Assembly (NCBI GenBank): GCA_005502805.1
Contig: SCMY01000005.1
Span: 372,001 to 436,000, forward strand
Reading direction: 5' to 3'
Source: Rhizobiales bacterium 2SD
Lineage (GTDB): Bacteria > Pseudomonadota > Alphaproteobacteria > Rhizobiales > Beijerinckiaceae
DNA: 64,000 bases
Each line of letters starts with the position of its first letter. The stretch's first letter is position 1. The notes beneath the pieces were generated by a model that had not been told where the DNA came from, did not search any database, and was given only the letters and a program-made list of their open reading frames with translations. Made by a program: the position numbers and the translations under genes. This document shows, piece after piece, positions 33,859-42,231 of the stretch.

Positions 33859-34824
33859 ATGCCCATCACCAAGCTCTTCATCGCCATCGTCGCCATCGCT
33901 GCGACCTTAGGCGCCAATGGCGGGCCGGCCCGCAGCCAGGACGCCGGCTGGCCTCGCACAATCAGGCATGCCGCCGGCGAGCTGACTCTGGCCAAAAGGC
34001 CGCAGCGCATCGTCTCGACCACGCCGAGCGTGACCGGCATCCTGCTGGCGATCGAAGCGCCCCTGCTCGCGAGCACGGCGACGACCCCGAGCCCCCTCAC
34101 CGACGCCAAGGGCTTCTTCTCGCAATGGGCTGAAGATGCCGACAGGCGCGGCGTCAAGGTGCTCTATCCTAACCTGAAGTTCGACATCGAGGCGGTGCTC
34201 GGCTGGAAGCCGGATCTCGTGATCGCCTCGACCACCGGCGCCGACAGCATCCTGCCGCACCGTGCTGAGCTGGAGGCGCTGGGCGTCCCGACCCTGGTGG
34301 TCGACTATTCGAGCAGCAGTTGGCAGGAGCTGGCGAGCGAGCTCGGCAGGGCGACCGGCCTGGAACAGGAAGCGGCTGCCGCGATCGGTCGCTTCGACAC
34401 TGATCTCGCCGCCGCCGCGAGCGCGATCGCGGCAAGCGGGGCCAAGGCCAGCATCGTCGGCTACAATATCGCGGGCAGCTATTCGGTGGCGCGCGTCACG
34501 AGCCCCGTCGCCAAGCTGGTGACGGGGCTCGGCTTCGAGGTCGTCGGCCTGCCGCCGGAGCTGCGGCCGAATTCGGCGCGCCCCTCCGATTTCGAGTTCT
34601 TCTCGCGCGAGAACCTCTCGGCCGCGATCACTGCCGACACCGTCTTCCTGTTGCGCGCGACCGAGAAGGATGTGCAGGCCTTCCTGGCCGAGCCGATTCT
34701 CGCCAACCATCCCGCCATCGCCGGCAAGCGGGTCTATCCGCTTGGCCTGACCTCCTTCCGTATCGATCCCTATTCCGGACGCCAGATTCTCCAACGGGTG
34801 CGCGCGGGCTTTGCAAAGCCATGA
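33859..34824 (+). CDS. fepB: FepB-like ferric siderophore substrate-binding protein
   Basis: 321 residues (E. coli FepB has 318) from ATG 33859. Signal peptide MPITKLFIAIVAIAATLGA with cleavage near ARSQ; no lipobox, so it is a soluble periplasmic protein. The body follows FepB closely: RIVSTTPSVTGILLAIEAPL, ATTPSPLTDAKGFFSQWA, then VLYPNLKFDIEAVL, KPDLVIASTTGADS and VDYSSSSWQEL. FepB binds ferric enterobactin-type catecholates; a catecholate ligand is therefore likely but not proven. A longer frame from 33652 is open but lacks a signal peptide. It overlaps fepD by 4 bp. Confidence 0.9.
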   Translation: MPITKLFIAIVAIAATLGANGGPARSQDAGWPRTIRHAAGELTLAKRPQRIVSTTPSVTGILLAIEAPLLASTATTPSPLTDAKGFFSQWAEDADRRGVKVLYPNLKFDIEAVLGWKPDLVIASTTGADSILPHRAELEALGVPTLVVDYSSSSWQELASELGRATGLEQEAAAAIGRFDTDLAAAASAIAASGAKASIVGYNIAGSYSVARVTSPVAKLVTGLGFEVVGLPPELRPNSARPSDFEFFSRENLSAAITADTVFLLRATEKDVQAFLAEPILANHPAIAGKRVYPLGLTSFRIDPYSGRQILQRVRAGFAKP

Positions 34825-35825
34825 GGCAAGGCAGACGCCGATGGTGCCTCGCCATCGGCATCATCGCGCTCGCTCTCCTGGCATTGGTGAGTCTGGCGGT
34901 CGGCTCGCGGTCGGTCCCGCCCGCCACCGTATTCGCCGCGCTGCGGTCCTATGATCCCGGAAACGACCTTCACCTGATCGTCTGGCAGCTGCGCGTGCCG
35001 CGTCTGATCACCGCCATCCTTGCCGCGACGGCGCTAGGCCTTGCCGGAGCGATCATGCAGGCGGTTACGCGTAACGCGCTCGCTGAGCCGGGCCTGCTCG
35101 GCGTCAATGCCGGCGCGGCGGTCGCCGTTGTGCTCGGTGTGACCTTCCTCGGCCTGACACGGCCTGTCCACTATGTCTGGCTCGCGATCCTCGGCGCCGG
35201 GTTCGCTGGCGCCGCCGTGTTCCTGCTCGGGCGGGCGCACGAGACCGGGACCAATCCGGTCCGGCTCGTGCTCGCCGGCGCAGGCCTTTCAATGGTGCTC
35301 ATCGCGATCACCGGCATCGTCATCCTCAACGCGCCGCCGACCGCCTTCGACAATTTCCGGCACTGGGCGGCGGGCTCCGTGGAGAGCGCCAGCTTTGAAG
35401 CCGTCGCTGTGCTGGCCGTCATGGTCGTGGCGGGCCTCGTCGCCGCGCTGTCGATCGTCGGCGGCCTCAACGCCCTGGCGCTGGGCCAGGAGCTGGGCCA
35501 GGCGCTTGGCGCTGCCCCACACAGGATCTGGTTGTCGGCCTGCCTTGCGGTGATGCTGCTGGCAGGCGCCGCGACCGCTACCGCCGGGCCGATCGGCTTC
35601 GTCGGCCTGATCGCCCCGCATCTGGCGCGTGCCATTGTCGGGCCAGACCATCGCTGGATCCTGCCGTCTTCGGCGCTTTTTGCCGCCCTCTTCCTGCTCA
35701 GCGCCGATGTCGTCGGGCGCGTGGTCGCGGCCCCTTCGGAGATCGCCGCGGGAATCATCGTCGCGCTCATCGGCGGCCCCTTCTTCATCATGGCGGTGCG
35801 CAGCTTCCGGATGAGCCGGCCATGA
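34821..35825 (+). CDS. fepD: FecCD-family siderophore permease (FepD-like)
   Basis: 334 residues with about nine or ten membrane helices. FecCD signatures are present: VWQLRVPRLITAILAATALG, GAIMQAVTRNALAEPGLLGVNAGAA, and the late block GPIGFVGLIAPHLARAIVGPDHRW, which contacts the ATPase. It pairs with the following gene as a heterodimeric inner-membrane channel. ATGA overlaps with fepB upstream and fepG downstream show tight translational coupling. Confidence 0.93.
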   Translation: MRQGRRRWCLAIGIIALALLALVSLAVGSRSVPPATVFAALRSYDPGNDLHLIVWQLRVPRLITAILAATALGLAGAIMQAVTRNALAEPGLLGVNAGAAVAVVLGVTFLGLTRPVHYVWLAILGAGFAGAAVFLLGRAHETGTNPVRLVLAGAGLSMVLIAITGIVILNAPPTAFDNFRHWAAGSVESASFEAVAVLAVMVVAGLVAALSIVGGLNALALGQELGQALGAAPHRIWLSACLAVMLLAGAATATAGPIGFVGLIAPHLARAIVGPDHRWILPSSALFAALFLLSADVVGRVVAAPSEIAAGIIVALIGGPFFIMAVRSFRMSRP

Positions 35826-36856
35826 GTACACGTGTCGCGCCGCTCAGGATCGGCCCCTTCTCGTTGCTCTGGCGCCCGCGGACGGCGTTGGTCTGCGCCA
35901 TGCTCTCCGGCGTCGGCGCTGCGCTCGCCGTCATCCTGCTCGGCACCGGCACACTCGCTTTCACACCGGCAGAGGTCGCCGACGCCTTGTTCGGCCGCGC
36001 CGAGAACCCGATGGCCCAACGCGTCATCTGGGGTCTGCGGCTGCCGCGCGTCGTCATCGCGACCTGTGTCGGGGCGGCACTCGGCATGGCGGGCGCGATC
36101 TTCCAATCGATCTCGCGCAATGCGCTGGGCTCGCCCGACATCATCGGTTTCACCACCGGAGCGGCGACGGGCGCGATCGTTCAGATCATCCTCTTCGGTG
36201 CCGATCCCCTCGCTGTCGCGCTGGCAGCGGCGCTGTCCTGCATGGCGACGGCAGCGCTCATCTTCCTGCTGGCGCTGAAGGGACGCGTCACCGGCGGCTA
36301 TCGGCTCGTGCTGATGGGTATTGGTGTTGGCGCGACGTTGACGGGCGTCAATACGATGCTGCTGGTGGCCAGCGATCTCGACCGTTCGATCTCCGCCCAG
36401 ATCTGGCTCGCAGGCTCGCTTTCTGCACGCAGCTGGTCGCACGCGGTGCCGGCTGCGCTCAGCCTGGCGCTCATCGCGCCCGTGGCGCTCCTCTACTCCC
36501 GGCGCCTGGCTTTGCTCGAGATGGGAGACGACGCCGCCAGCCAGCTCGGCGTAGCCGTCGAGCACTCACGGCTCGCCATGGTGATGACCGCCGTCGGGCT
36601 GACCGCGATGGCGACCGCCGCAGCTGGCCCGATCGCCTTCATCGCCCTGGCCGGCCCGCAGCTGGTGAGGCACCTATGCCGGTCACCCGCCGTGCCGCTA
36701 CTCCCGGGCGCAGCAATGGGGGCTGTCCTGCTGCTCGCTGCGGACTTGATCAGCCAGCGCTTCCCGTCGGGGCTCAACCTGCCGATCGGGCTGACGACCG
36801 GGCTTCTGGGCGGGCTCTATCTGCTCTGGCGACTCGTCCGGAACGAACGGGTCTGA
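35822..36856 (+). CDS. fepG: FecCD-family siderophore permease (FepG-like)
   Basis: 344 residues, second FecCD permease. Signatures are VIWGLRLPRVVIATCVGAALG, GAIFQSISRNALGSPDIIGFTTGAA, IWLAGSLSARSWSHA (a FepG-type segment), and AAGPIAFIALAGPQLVRHLCR. With FepD it forms the channel for the ligand delivered by FepB and driven by FepC. It is the last gene of the fepB-fepD-fepG run. Confidence 0.93.
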   Translation: MSTRVAPLRIGPFSLLWRPRTALVCAMLSGVGAALAVILLGTGTLAFTPAEVADALFGRAENPMAQRVIWGLRLPRVVIATCVGAALGMAGAIFQSISRNALGSPDIIGFTTGAATGAIVQIILFGADPLAVALAAALSCMATAALIFLLALKGRVTGGYRLVLMGIGVGATLTGVNTMLLVASDLDRSISAQIWLAGSLSARSWSHAVPAALSLALIAPVALLYSRRLALLEMGDDAASQLGVAVEHSRLAMVMTAVGLTAMATAAAGPIAFIALAGPQLVRHLCRSPAVPLLPGAAMGAVLLLAADLISQRFPSGLNLPIGLTTGLLGGLYLLWRLVRNERV

Positions 36857-36964
36857 AGGCTTGCAATGTGGTTCGCGAGTGAGCCGGCACAGGGTTCCGC
36901 AGGCGATTGCCGGAGCACCCGTTGCTGGCCTAGCTTGCCGCGCCACCAGCTTCCGGAGTCCGCC

Positions 36965-37369
36965 ATGCCCAGCAAGATCGATCTCCTCAACCCCGCCTCG
37001 CTCTCGCCGCCGACCGGCTATTCGCATGTCGCCATCGTCAAGGCGGAGCGGCAGATTCACGTGTCCGGCCAGGTCGCCTACGACCCGATGGGCAAGGTGG
37101 TCGGGGAGGGCGACATCGCCGCCCAGGCCGAGCAGGTCTACGCCAACCTCGCTGCGGCGCTGGCTGCGGCCGGCACCGATTTCACGAAAGTGTTCAAGCT
37201 GGTGACCTATGTCGTCGACCTCTCGACCGAGAAGGCCGTCGCTCTGCGCAAGGTGCGTATGAAATACCTTGGCGACGGCCCTTACCCGGCGAGCACGATG
37301 GTTGGTGTCACTGCGCTCGTCGATCCGCGCCTGCTGATCGAGATCGAGGCGATCGCGGCGTTGGATTGA
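36965..37369 (+). CDS. RidA family protein
   Basis: 134 residues from ATG 36965. RidA/YjgF/UK114 fold: HVSGQVAYDPMGKVVGEGDIAAQAEQVYANL, with KVFKLVTYVVDLSTE and the C-terminal VGVTALVDPRLLIEIEAIA. The arginine that holds the carboxylate of enamine/imine substrates in true RidA lies near the PYPASTMVGV block, where this protein has no Arg; together with the wider spacing that suggests a RidA-subfamily protein (Rid2-7) rather than canonical RidA. Its precise substrate is unknown. Confidence 0.87.
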   Translation: MPSKIDLLNPASLSPPTGYSHVAIVKAERQIHVSGQVAYDPMGKVVGEGDIAAQAEQVYANLAAALAAAGTDFTKVFKLVTYVVDLSTEKAVALRKVRMKYLGDGPYPASTMVGVTALVDPRLLIEIEAIAALD

Positions 37370-37506
37370 GGCGCCGCCCGCAGGGCTTGCGGCAGGGGAC
37401 GGCGCTCGCCATATCTCAATCACGCGGTTGGGTTCGCCTTTCGCGTGCGGAGTGCTGCGCAAGCGGGCTCCGGTAGTTCCAGAGGCGCCTTTCAAAGGGC
37501 TTCGTG

Positions 37507-37935
37507 ATGACGCGTCCGCCTAGCCTGTCGCATCCCTTCCTGCTCGGCTTCGACGATATCGAGCGGGCACTCGACCGTGTCGCCAAAGGCGCCGGCGATG
37601 GCTATCCGCCCTACAATATCGAGCGCATGCCGCGCACGGAGGACGAGCCCGACAAGCTCAGGATCACGCTCGCGGTGGCCGGATTCTCGCGCGACCAGCT
37701 CGAGATCACGCTGGAAGAGAACCAGCTGACCATCCGCGGCCGGCAGGTCGACGACAAGACGCGCCATTTCCTGCATCGCGGCATCGCCGCGCGGCAGTTC
37801 CAGCGCTCCTTCCTGCTCGCCGACGGCATGCAGGTCCTGGGGGCTGATCTCTCGAACGGGCTACTCGCGATCGATCTGGCCCGTCCGGAACCGGAACGGC
37901 TTGTCCGGCGTATCGATATCATGAGCCGCGACTAG
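37507..37935 (+). CDS. Hsp20 family small heat shock protein
   Basis: 142 residues; ATG 37507 directly follows an in-frame GTG at 37504. The short N-terminal arm PSLSHPFLLGFDDIERALDR is the IbpA-like form. The alpha-crystallin domain covers about 40-130 (YNIERMPRTEDEPDKLRITLAVAGF, ITLEENQLTIRG, then FQRSFLLADGMQVLGADLSNGLL). It acts as an ATP-independent holdase for unfolding proteins. It is followed 109 nt later by a DUF1150 gene, a common pairing in alphaproteobacteria. Confidence 0.93.
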   Translation: MTRPPSLSHPFLLGFDDIERALDRVAKGAGDGYPPYNIERMPRTEDEPDKLRITLAVAGFSRDQLEITLEENQLTIRGRQVDDKTRHFLHRGIAARQFQRSFLLADGMQVLGADLSNGLLAIDLARPEPERLVRRIDIMSRD

Positions 37936-38044
37936 TTCTCTGAGGACTACAGAAGATCGGTATGTGGGGGCATGCGGTTTGCCTTCCGTTCATGATCAGG
38001 AGTCACAATCAAAACCGCCTCGCACTGCTCTGAAGGAGGGCGCG

Positions 38045-38299
38045 ATGACCGAGACCAGAAACAGCCCCCTGACCACGGCCGAATTCGCCGCGCTCGGCAA
38101 CGGCCAGGTCGCCTATCTCAAGCCGATCATGTCGGATGAGTTGGCACGCATTTTCCCGCAGGCGCCCGAGATCGAGCCCGGCCTGCAGCTCTTCGCGCTG
38201 CTGGCGGCCGATGGCGCGCCGATCCTGGTGACCGATTCCCGCGAGGCCGCCACGGCCAACGCCTGGGAGCACGATCTCAGGATGGTCAGCCTGCACTGA
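38045..38299 (+). CDS. DUF1150 family protein
   Basis: 84 residues from ATG 38045 with GGAGG 5 nt upstream. The family pattern is visible: LTTAEFAALGNGQVAYLKPI, then LFALLAADGAPILVTDSREAA and WEHDLRMVSLH. DUF1150 proteins of alphaproteobacteria are short and usually lie beside small heat shock genes, which suggests a shared stress role; their biochemical function is not known. Confidence 0.9.
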   Translation: MTETRNSPLTTAEFAALGNGQVAYLKPIMSDELARIFPQAPEIEPGLQLFALLAADGAPILVTDSREAATANAWEHDLRMVSLH

Positions 38300-38310
38300 C
38301 CCGAACCTGT

Positions 38311-39093
38311 CTATGCCGTCGTGGGCGCGATGCCCTCGACGGCGGCGACGAGGCGCGCGATGTCGTCCGGCGTCGACAGGCGATGGTCGCCGTCCTTGAT
38401 CAGGGTCAGCACGACCGGATCGTGCGGCAGATGCTCGACCAGCTTGAGCGCCTGGCCATAAGGCACGTCGGGATCCTTCATTCCCTGCAGGATATGGACG
38501 GGGCAGCCGGTTTCGAGCGGCTGCCCGAACAGGAGATGGCGCCGTCCGTCCTCGATCAGCGTCCGCGTGATCGGCATTGGCTCCGGCGAATATTCCGACG
38601 GCCGCTGCCAGACGCCATCCCTGAGGATCGTCTCGCGGATCGCCTCCGGCATCTGCGCCCACATCAATTCCTCGGTGAAGTCGACCGCCGGCGCGATCAG
38701 CACGAGGCCAGCGGGTTGCAACTGCGGCGCGGTCTTGCGCAGCTTCAGCGTCGTCAGCAGCGCGACCCAGCCGCCCATCGACGAGCCGACCAGCACTGCC
38801 GGGCCTTGCGCATGCGCGGCCAGAACCGCCTGCGCGTCCTCGATCCAGTGCGACATCGTCCATTGCGCGAACTCGCCGCTCGATTCGCCATGACCGGCAT
38901 AGTCGAAGCGGATGAAGGCGCGTCCTGCGCGCTCCGCCCAGGCGGCGAGCGCTTCGGCCTTGGTGGCCCGCATGTCCGAACGCAGGCCGCCGAGCCAGAC
39001 TACCGGCGGGCCCTTGCCGGCCTGCGCCAGCACCGCGATCTCGCGGCGTTCTGCACCGGTGCCGACGCTCAGAAATTGCGGCTCAGGCCTCAT
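38311..39093 (-). CDS. Alpha/beta hydrolase (ABHD10-like serine hydrolase)
   Basis: 260 residues from ATG 39093. The nucleophile elbow GSSMGGW carries the Ser; the oxyanion region is PPVVWLGGLRSDM; IRFDYAGHGESSG and DGDHRLS (catalytic His) complete the alpha/beta hydrolase pattern, with an Asp in GMKDPDVPYG. The overall pattern resembles mitochondrial ABHD10, a thioesterase that removes acyl groups from proteins, and related bacterial carboxylesterases. The substrate here is unknown. It is convergent with the DUF1150 gene. Confidence 0.88.
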   Translation of the reverse strand: MRPEPQFLSVGTGAERREIAVLAQAGKGPPVVWLGGLRSDMRATKAEALAAWAERAGRAFIRFDYAGHGESSGEFAQWTMSHWIEDAQAVLAAHAQGPAVLVGSSMGGWVALLTTLKLRKTAPQLQPAGLVLIAPAVDFTEELMWAQMPEAIRETILRDGVWQRPSEYSPEPMPITRTLIEDGRRHLLFGQPLETGCPVHILQGMKDPDVPYGQALKLVEHLPHDPVVLTLIKDGDHRLSTPDDIARLVAAVEGIAPTTA

Positions 39094-39220
39094 CACCCTA
39101 TTCTCTCCTGTGATGAACCGGGTGGAAGCAGGCATCGCGTGCTGCATTCCCGCCCGATTTAGTGATCATCAGCACCCCGATAGCATCGGCGAGTCGCCAA
39201 GCAGAAGGCCCTTTCGAGCA

Positions 39221-40444
39221 GTGAACACCTCCCTGCGTTCCGGCGCGCAACTCTCCCTGCCGTCGACCGAGACGCATCCGCTGGCCGGGCGCACCGTGCT
39301 GCAGATCATCCCGGAGCTGGAAGCCGGCGGGGCCGAGCGCACCGCGGTCGACATCGCCGCCGGGCTGACCGAGGTCGGCGCGCGGGCGCTGGTCGCGACG
39401 GAGGGCGGGCGGCTCGTCGCCGAATTGCAGGCCAAGGGCGGCATCTGGCTGCCGTTCCCTGCCGCCGCCAAGAACCCGGTCTCGATGCTGCTCAACGTCC
39501 GCACCTTCGCCCTGCTTTGCAAGCGCGAGCGGGTCGAACTCGTCCATGCCCGCTCGCGCGCGCCGGCCTGGGTCGCGCTGGCGGCGACGCGGGCGCTGAA
39601 ACTGCCCTTCGTCACCACCTATCATGGTTCCTACAACGCCCGCTCGACGGTGAAGAACCTGTACAATTCGGTGATGGCGCGCAGCGACGTCGTCATCGCC
39701 AACTCCGGCTACACCGCCGATCTGATCCGGGCGCGCCACCCCTTCGCCCGCGACCGCATCCGCGTCGTCCATCGGGGCACCGATTTCTCGGCCTTCGCAC
39801 CGTCGGCGGTCAGCCCGGAGCGGATCAGCGCCCTGCGCAGCGCCTGGGGCGTGGAGCCGCATCAGCGCATCGTGCTGCTGCCCGGCCGGCTCACCGGCTG
39901 GAAAGGCCAGAAGGTGCTGATCGAGGCGGCGCGCCAATTGCGCGATGCCGGCGACGCCGACACCGCCTTCATCCTCGCCGGCGATGCGCAAGGCCGCGAC
40001 GGTTACGTCCGCGAGCTCGACGACGCCATCGCCAGGGGTAAGCTCGAAGGCCGGGTTCGGCGCGTCGGCCATTGCGCGGACATGCCGGCAGCTTTCCTCG
40101 CCGCGGCGGTCGTCGCGGTACCCTCGACCGAGCCGGAGGCTTTCGGCCGCGTCGCGGTCGAGGCGCAGGCCATGGGCACGCCGGTCGTCGTCTCCAATCT
40201 CGGGGCCGTGCCGGAGACGGTCCTGGCGCCGCCGCAGATCGCCCCGCAGGAGCGCACGGGATGGCATGTCCCGCCCGACGATGCGGCGGCGCTCGCCGAA
40301 GCCTTGCGTGAGGCGCTCGCGCTCCGGCCTTCGGCGCGAGATGCGCTGGCGCGCCGCGCCAGACTTCATGTCGAGCGTCACTTCTCGTTGGCCTCGATGG
40401 TCAATGACACACTCGATGTCTATTGCGCCCTGCTCGGGCGCTGA
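39221..40444 (+). CDS. Glycosyltransferase family 4 protein
   Basis: 407 residues from GTG 39221; the frame is open further upstream but overlaps the divergent hydrolase gene, so the GTG in the spacer is preferred. The GT-B fold is clear: VLQIIPELEAGGAERTAVDIA in the N-terminal domain, and LLPGRLTGWKGQKVLIEAA, VAVPSTEPEAFGRVAVEAQAMG and VVSNLGAVPETV in the C-terminal nucleotide-sugar domain with the EX7E motif. It probably adds a sugar to a lipid or lipopolysaccharide core; donor and acceptor are unknown. Confidence 0.87.
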   Translation: MNTSLRSGAQLSLPSTETHPLAGRTVLQIIPELEAGGAERTAVDIAAGLTEVGARALVATEGGRLVAELQAKGGIWLPFPAAAKNPVSMLLNVRTFALLCKRERVELVHARSRAPAWVALAATRALKLPFVTTYHGSYNARSTVKNLYNSVMARSDVVIANSGYTADLIRARHPFARDRIRVVHRGTDFSAFAPSAVSPERISALRSAWGVEPHQRIVLLPGRLTGWKGQKVLIEAARQLRDAGDADTAFILAGDAQGRDGYVRELDDAIARGKLEGRVRRVGHCADMPAAFLAAAVVAVPSTEPEAFGRVAVEAQAMGTPVVVSNLGAVPETVLAPPQIAPQERTGWHVPPDDAAALAEALREALALRPSARDALARRARLHVERHFSLASMVNDTLDVYCALLGR

Positions 40445-40531
40445 AACCGTCTGATCCATTGACAACGCTTCGCGTTGTGCAATGTGTCTCACCAACGGCG
40501 CGACGCGCGCCATTCACAGGAGAATACAGCC

Positions 40532-41074
40532 ATTCGTCGTCCCTTCCGTGCCGCACCAGCCCCCGTCAAGGACGGTCCTCGCGCCAACCGCGACATTCGT
40601 GGCGTCCGCGACGTCCAGCTCATCGACGATACCGGCGCCAACCGTGGCGTGGTCTCGTTCTTCGAGGCGCTCAAGATTGCCGAGGACGCCGGTCTCGATT
40701 TGGTCGAGATCGCCCCCAATTCGCAGCCGCCCGTCTGCAAGATCCTTGACTATGGCCGCTTCCGCTTCCTCGAGCAGAAGAAGGCGTCCGAGGCGCGCAA
40801 GAAGCAGCGCACCATCGAGATCAAGGAAATCAAGCTTCGCCCCGGCATCGACAAGCACGACTACGACGTGAAGATGAAGGCGATGCACGGCTTCTTCGAG
40901 GAGGGCGACAAGGTGAAGGTCACCCTGCGCTTCCGCGGCCGTGAAATGGCCCACCAGGATCTCGGCGTGAAGGTGCTGGAGCGCGTCAAGGCCGACACGG
41001 TCGAGGTCGCCAAGGTCGAGAGCGACTGGCAGCTCGAGGGCCGCCAGATGGTCATGGTGCTCGCGCCCCGATAA
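40532..41074 (+). CDS. infC: Translation initiation factor IF-3 with ATT start codon
   Basis: 180 residues. Both IF-3 domains are complete: N-terminal [20 protein letters not shown] and the linker [21 protein letters not shown], then the C-terminal domain [19 protein letters not shown]. The frame has no ATG near a ribosome site. ATT at 40532 (encoding IRRPFR) is preceded by AGGAG at 9 nt, and ATT is the well-known infC start in E. coli, where it lets IF-3 repress its own translation. ATG 40475 would add 19 residues unlike the family. rpmI and rplT, usually next, lie 6.7 kb away. Confidence 0.93.
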   Translation: MRRPFRAAPAPVKDGPRANRDIRGVRDVQLIDDTGANRGVVSFFEALKIAEDAGLDLVEIAPNSQPPVCKILDYGRFRFLEQKKASEARKKQRTIEIKEIKLRPGIDKHDYDVKMKAMHGFFEEGDKVKVTLRFRGREMAHQDLGVKVLERVKADTVEVAKVESDWQLEGRQMVMVLAPR

Positions 41075-41118
41075 GCCGAAGGCTGCGCGATGGCGCCGCA
41101 TTCGGACCTGTCTTTCAC

Positions 41119-41150
41119 AAGGCCCGGCCGTCTCGGCCGGGCCTTGTCGT
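41119..41150. terminator. Hairpin between infC and the convergent GYD gene
   Basis: Perfect 12-bp stem AAGGCCCGGCCG / CGGCCGGGCCTT with a 3-nt loop. On the plus strand TTGTCGTAT follows, a weak T-tract; on the minus strand GTGAAAG follows. It probably terminates infC and may block read-through from either side. Confidence 0.7.
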
Positions 41151-41162
41151 ATCGGCGGCGAT

Positions 41163-41456
41163 CTAGCTGACGGAGCGGATGATTTCGCGATAAGCCGCTT
41201 CGGGGAAGGCCTTGAGCGTTTCCGTACGGACATTGCCGAGCATGGCCAGCTGCAGGCAGAAGCGCGCCTGCACCGCATCGTCCGGTGCCTCGCAGACCAG
41301 GACCATGTCGTACGTGCCCATGGTCATGAAGAAGGCTCTGAATTCGCCGCCCATATCTTTCAGCGCCTGCTTGGCCATATCGAGACGGTTGGGCGAATCC
41401 CTGAGGTTACGTGCGCCCTGGTCGGTCCAGTTGAGCAGCATGATGTAGGTCGTCAT
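41163..41456 (-). CDS. GYD domain protein
   Basis: 97 residues. It begins MTTYIMLLNWTDQGARNLRDSPNR and contains FFMTMGTYDMVLVCEAPDD, whose GxYDMV is the GYD motif that names the family. GYD proteins are small ferredoxin-like alpha/beta folds with no assigned function, often widespread in alphaproteobacteria. It stands alone between infC (convergent) and the racemase-family operon. Confidence 0.9.
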   Translation of the reverse strand: MTTYIMLLNWTDQGARNLRDSPNRLDMAKQALKDMGGEFRAFFMTMGTYDMVLVCEAPDDAVQARFCLQLAMLGNVRTETLKAFPEAAYREIIRSVS

Positions 41457-41598
41457 CGCGCTTCTCCCCGAAAGGCCCGGCCTTTCGTCGGAAGCTGCCT
41501 ACGGCGGCCCGCCTGTCGCCGCGCGGTTCCGGATGGCCGTTGACCATCCGCCGGGCCTGCCTCGCCACTCTAGCACCGCCGGCGGATGTCGGGCAGGG

Positions 41599-42231
41599 CT
41601 ATAGGCCGAGCAGCCGCTTCAGCTTGCGCACGGCGCTATCCGGTGTCGTCAGCACCGGCTTTCCCGTCGCTGCCGCGACCGCCGTCGCCGCCCGCGCCAG
41701 GCTGAACTGCGCCAGTGCGATCGCGTCGCACTCGGCCAGATCACCGGCCGCCAGCGCCGCCAGCCGGTCATGCTCGGCTCCGTCGCCGCGATCGAGCGCG
41801 GCAAGCGCGCCTTCAGCCAGCTTCGGCATGACCGTCAGCGATCCCGGGAACTCCGGCGGCATCGATTGCAATGTCGGGCCGAAGCTGGCGAGCAGGCCGA
41901 TCCGGCTGCCGACTCCTTCCGCTTCCTCGATCATAGCTTCGTTCGGCTTCAGTACGGGCAGGGGCGACAGCGCGCGCTGCACCGCCTCGATGCAGGGCCC
42001 GAAGGCCGAGCAGGTGAAGAGGATGCCGTCGGCGCCGGTGGCGCGCGCATAGCTGGCGAGGCTGAGGAAGCGCCCGGTCATCGCCTGCGTGATCCGCCCG
42101 TCGCGGGCAAGATCGGCCGAAAGGCTGTCGTCGAGCAGGTTCATCAGCGTGGCCCGCGGCCACAGCCGCGCGAACGCCGCCTCGATCGGAGGCGGCGAAT
42201 GGCGCAGCGCGTGGATCAGCGCGATCCGCAT
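41599..42231 (-). CDS. Aspartate/glutamate racemase family protein, single Cys
   Basis: 210 residues of the Asp/Glu/hydantoin racemase superfamily. The first catalytic cysteine is present (Cys74 in ILFTCSAFGP). The block that normally carries the second one reads CDAIALAQFS instead of the usual LGCTH-like form, so Ala-Gln replaces it. Two-base racemisation is therefore unlikely; a decarboxylase- or isomerase-like reaction is an alternative. Its ATG overlaps the stop of the upstream substrate-binding protein by one base, the third coupled junction in the RpiR-controlled operon. Confidence 0.85.
   Translation of the reverse strand: MRIALIHALRHSPPPIEAAFARLWPRATLMNLLDDSLSADLARDGRITQAMTGRFLSLASYARATGADGILFTCSAFGPCIEAVQRALSPLPVLKPNEAMIEEAEGVGSRIGLLASFGPTLQSMPPEFPGSLTVMPKLAEGALAALDRGDGAEHDRLAALAAGDLAECDAIALAQFSLARAATAVAAATGKPVLTTPDSAVRKLKRLLGL

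Noticed and set aside
37370-37506. ROSE-type RNA thermometer before the Hsp20 gene
   Set aside because: The spacer is GC-rich and the expected stacked hairpin with a TTGCT-type anti-ribosome-site box was not found. A folding calculation would be decisive.
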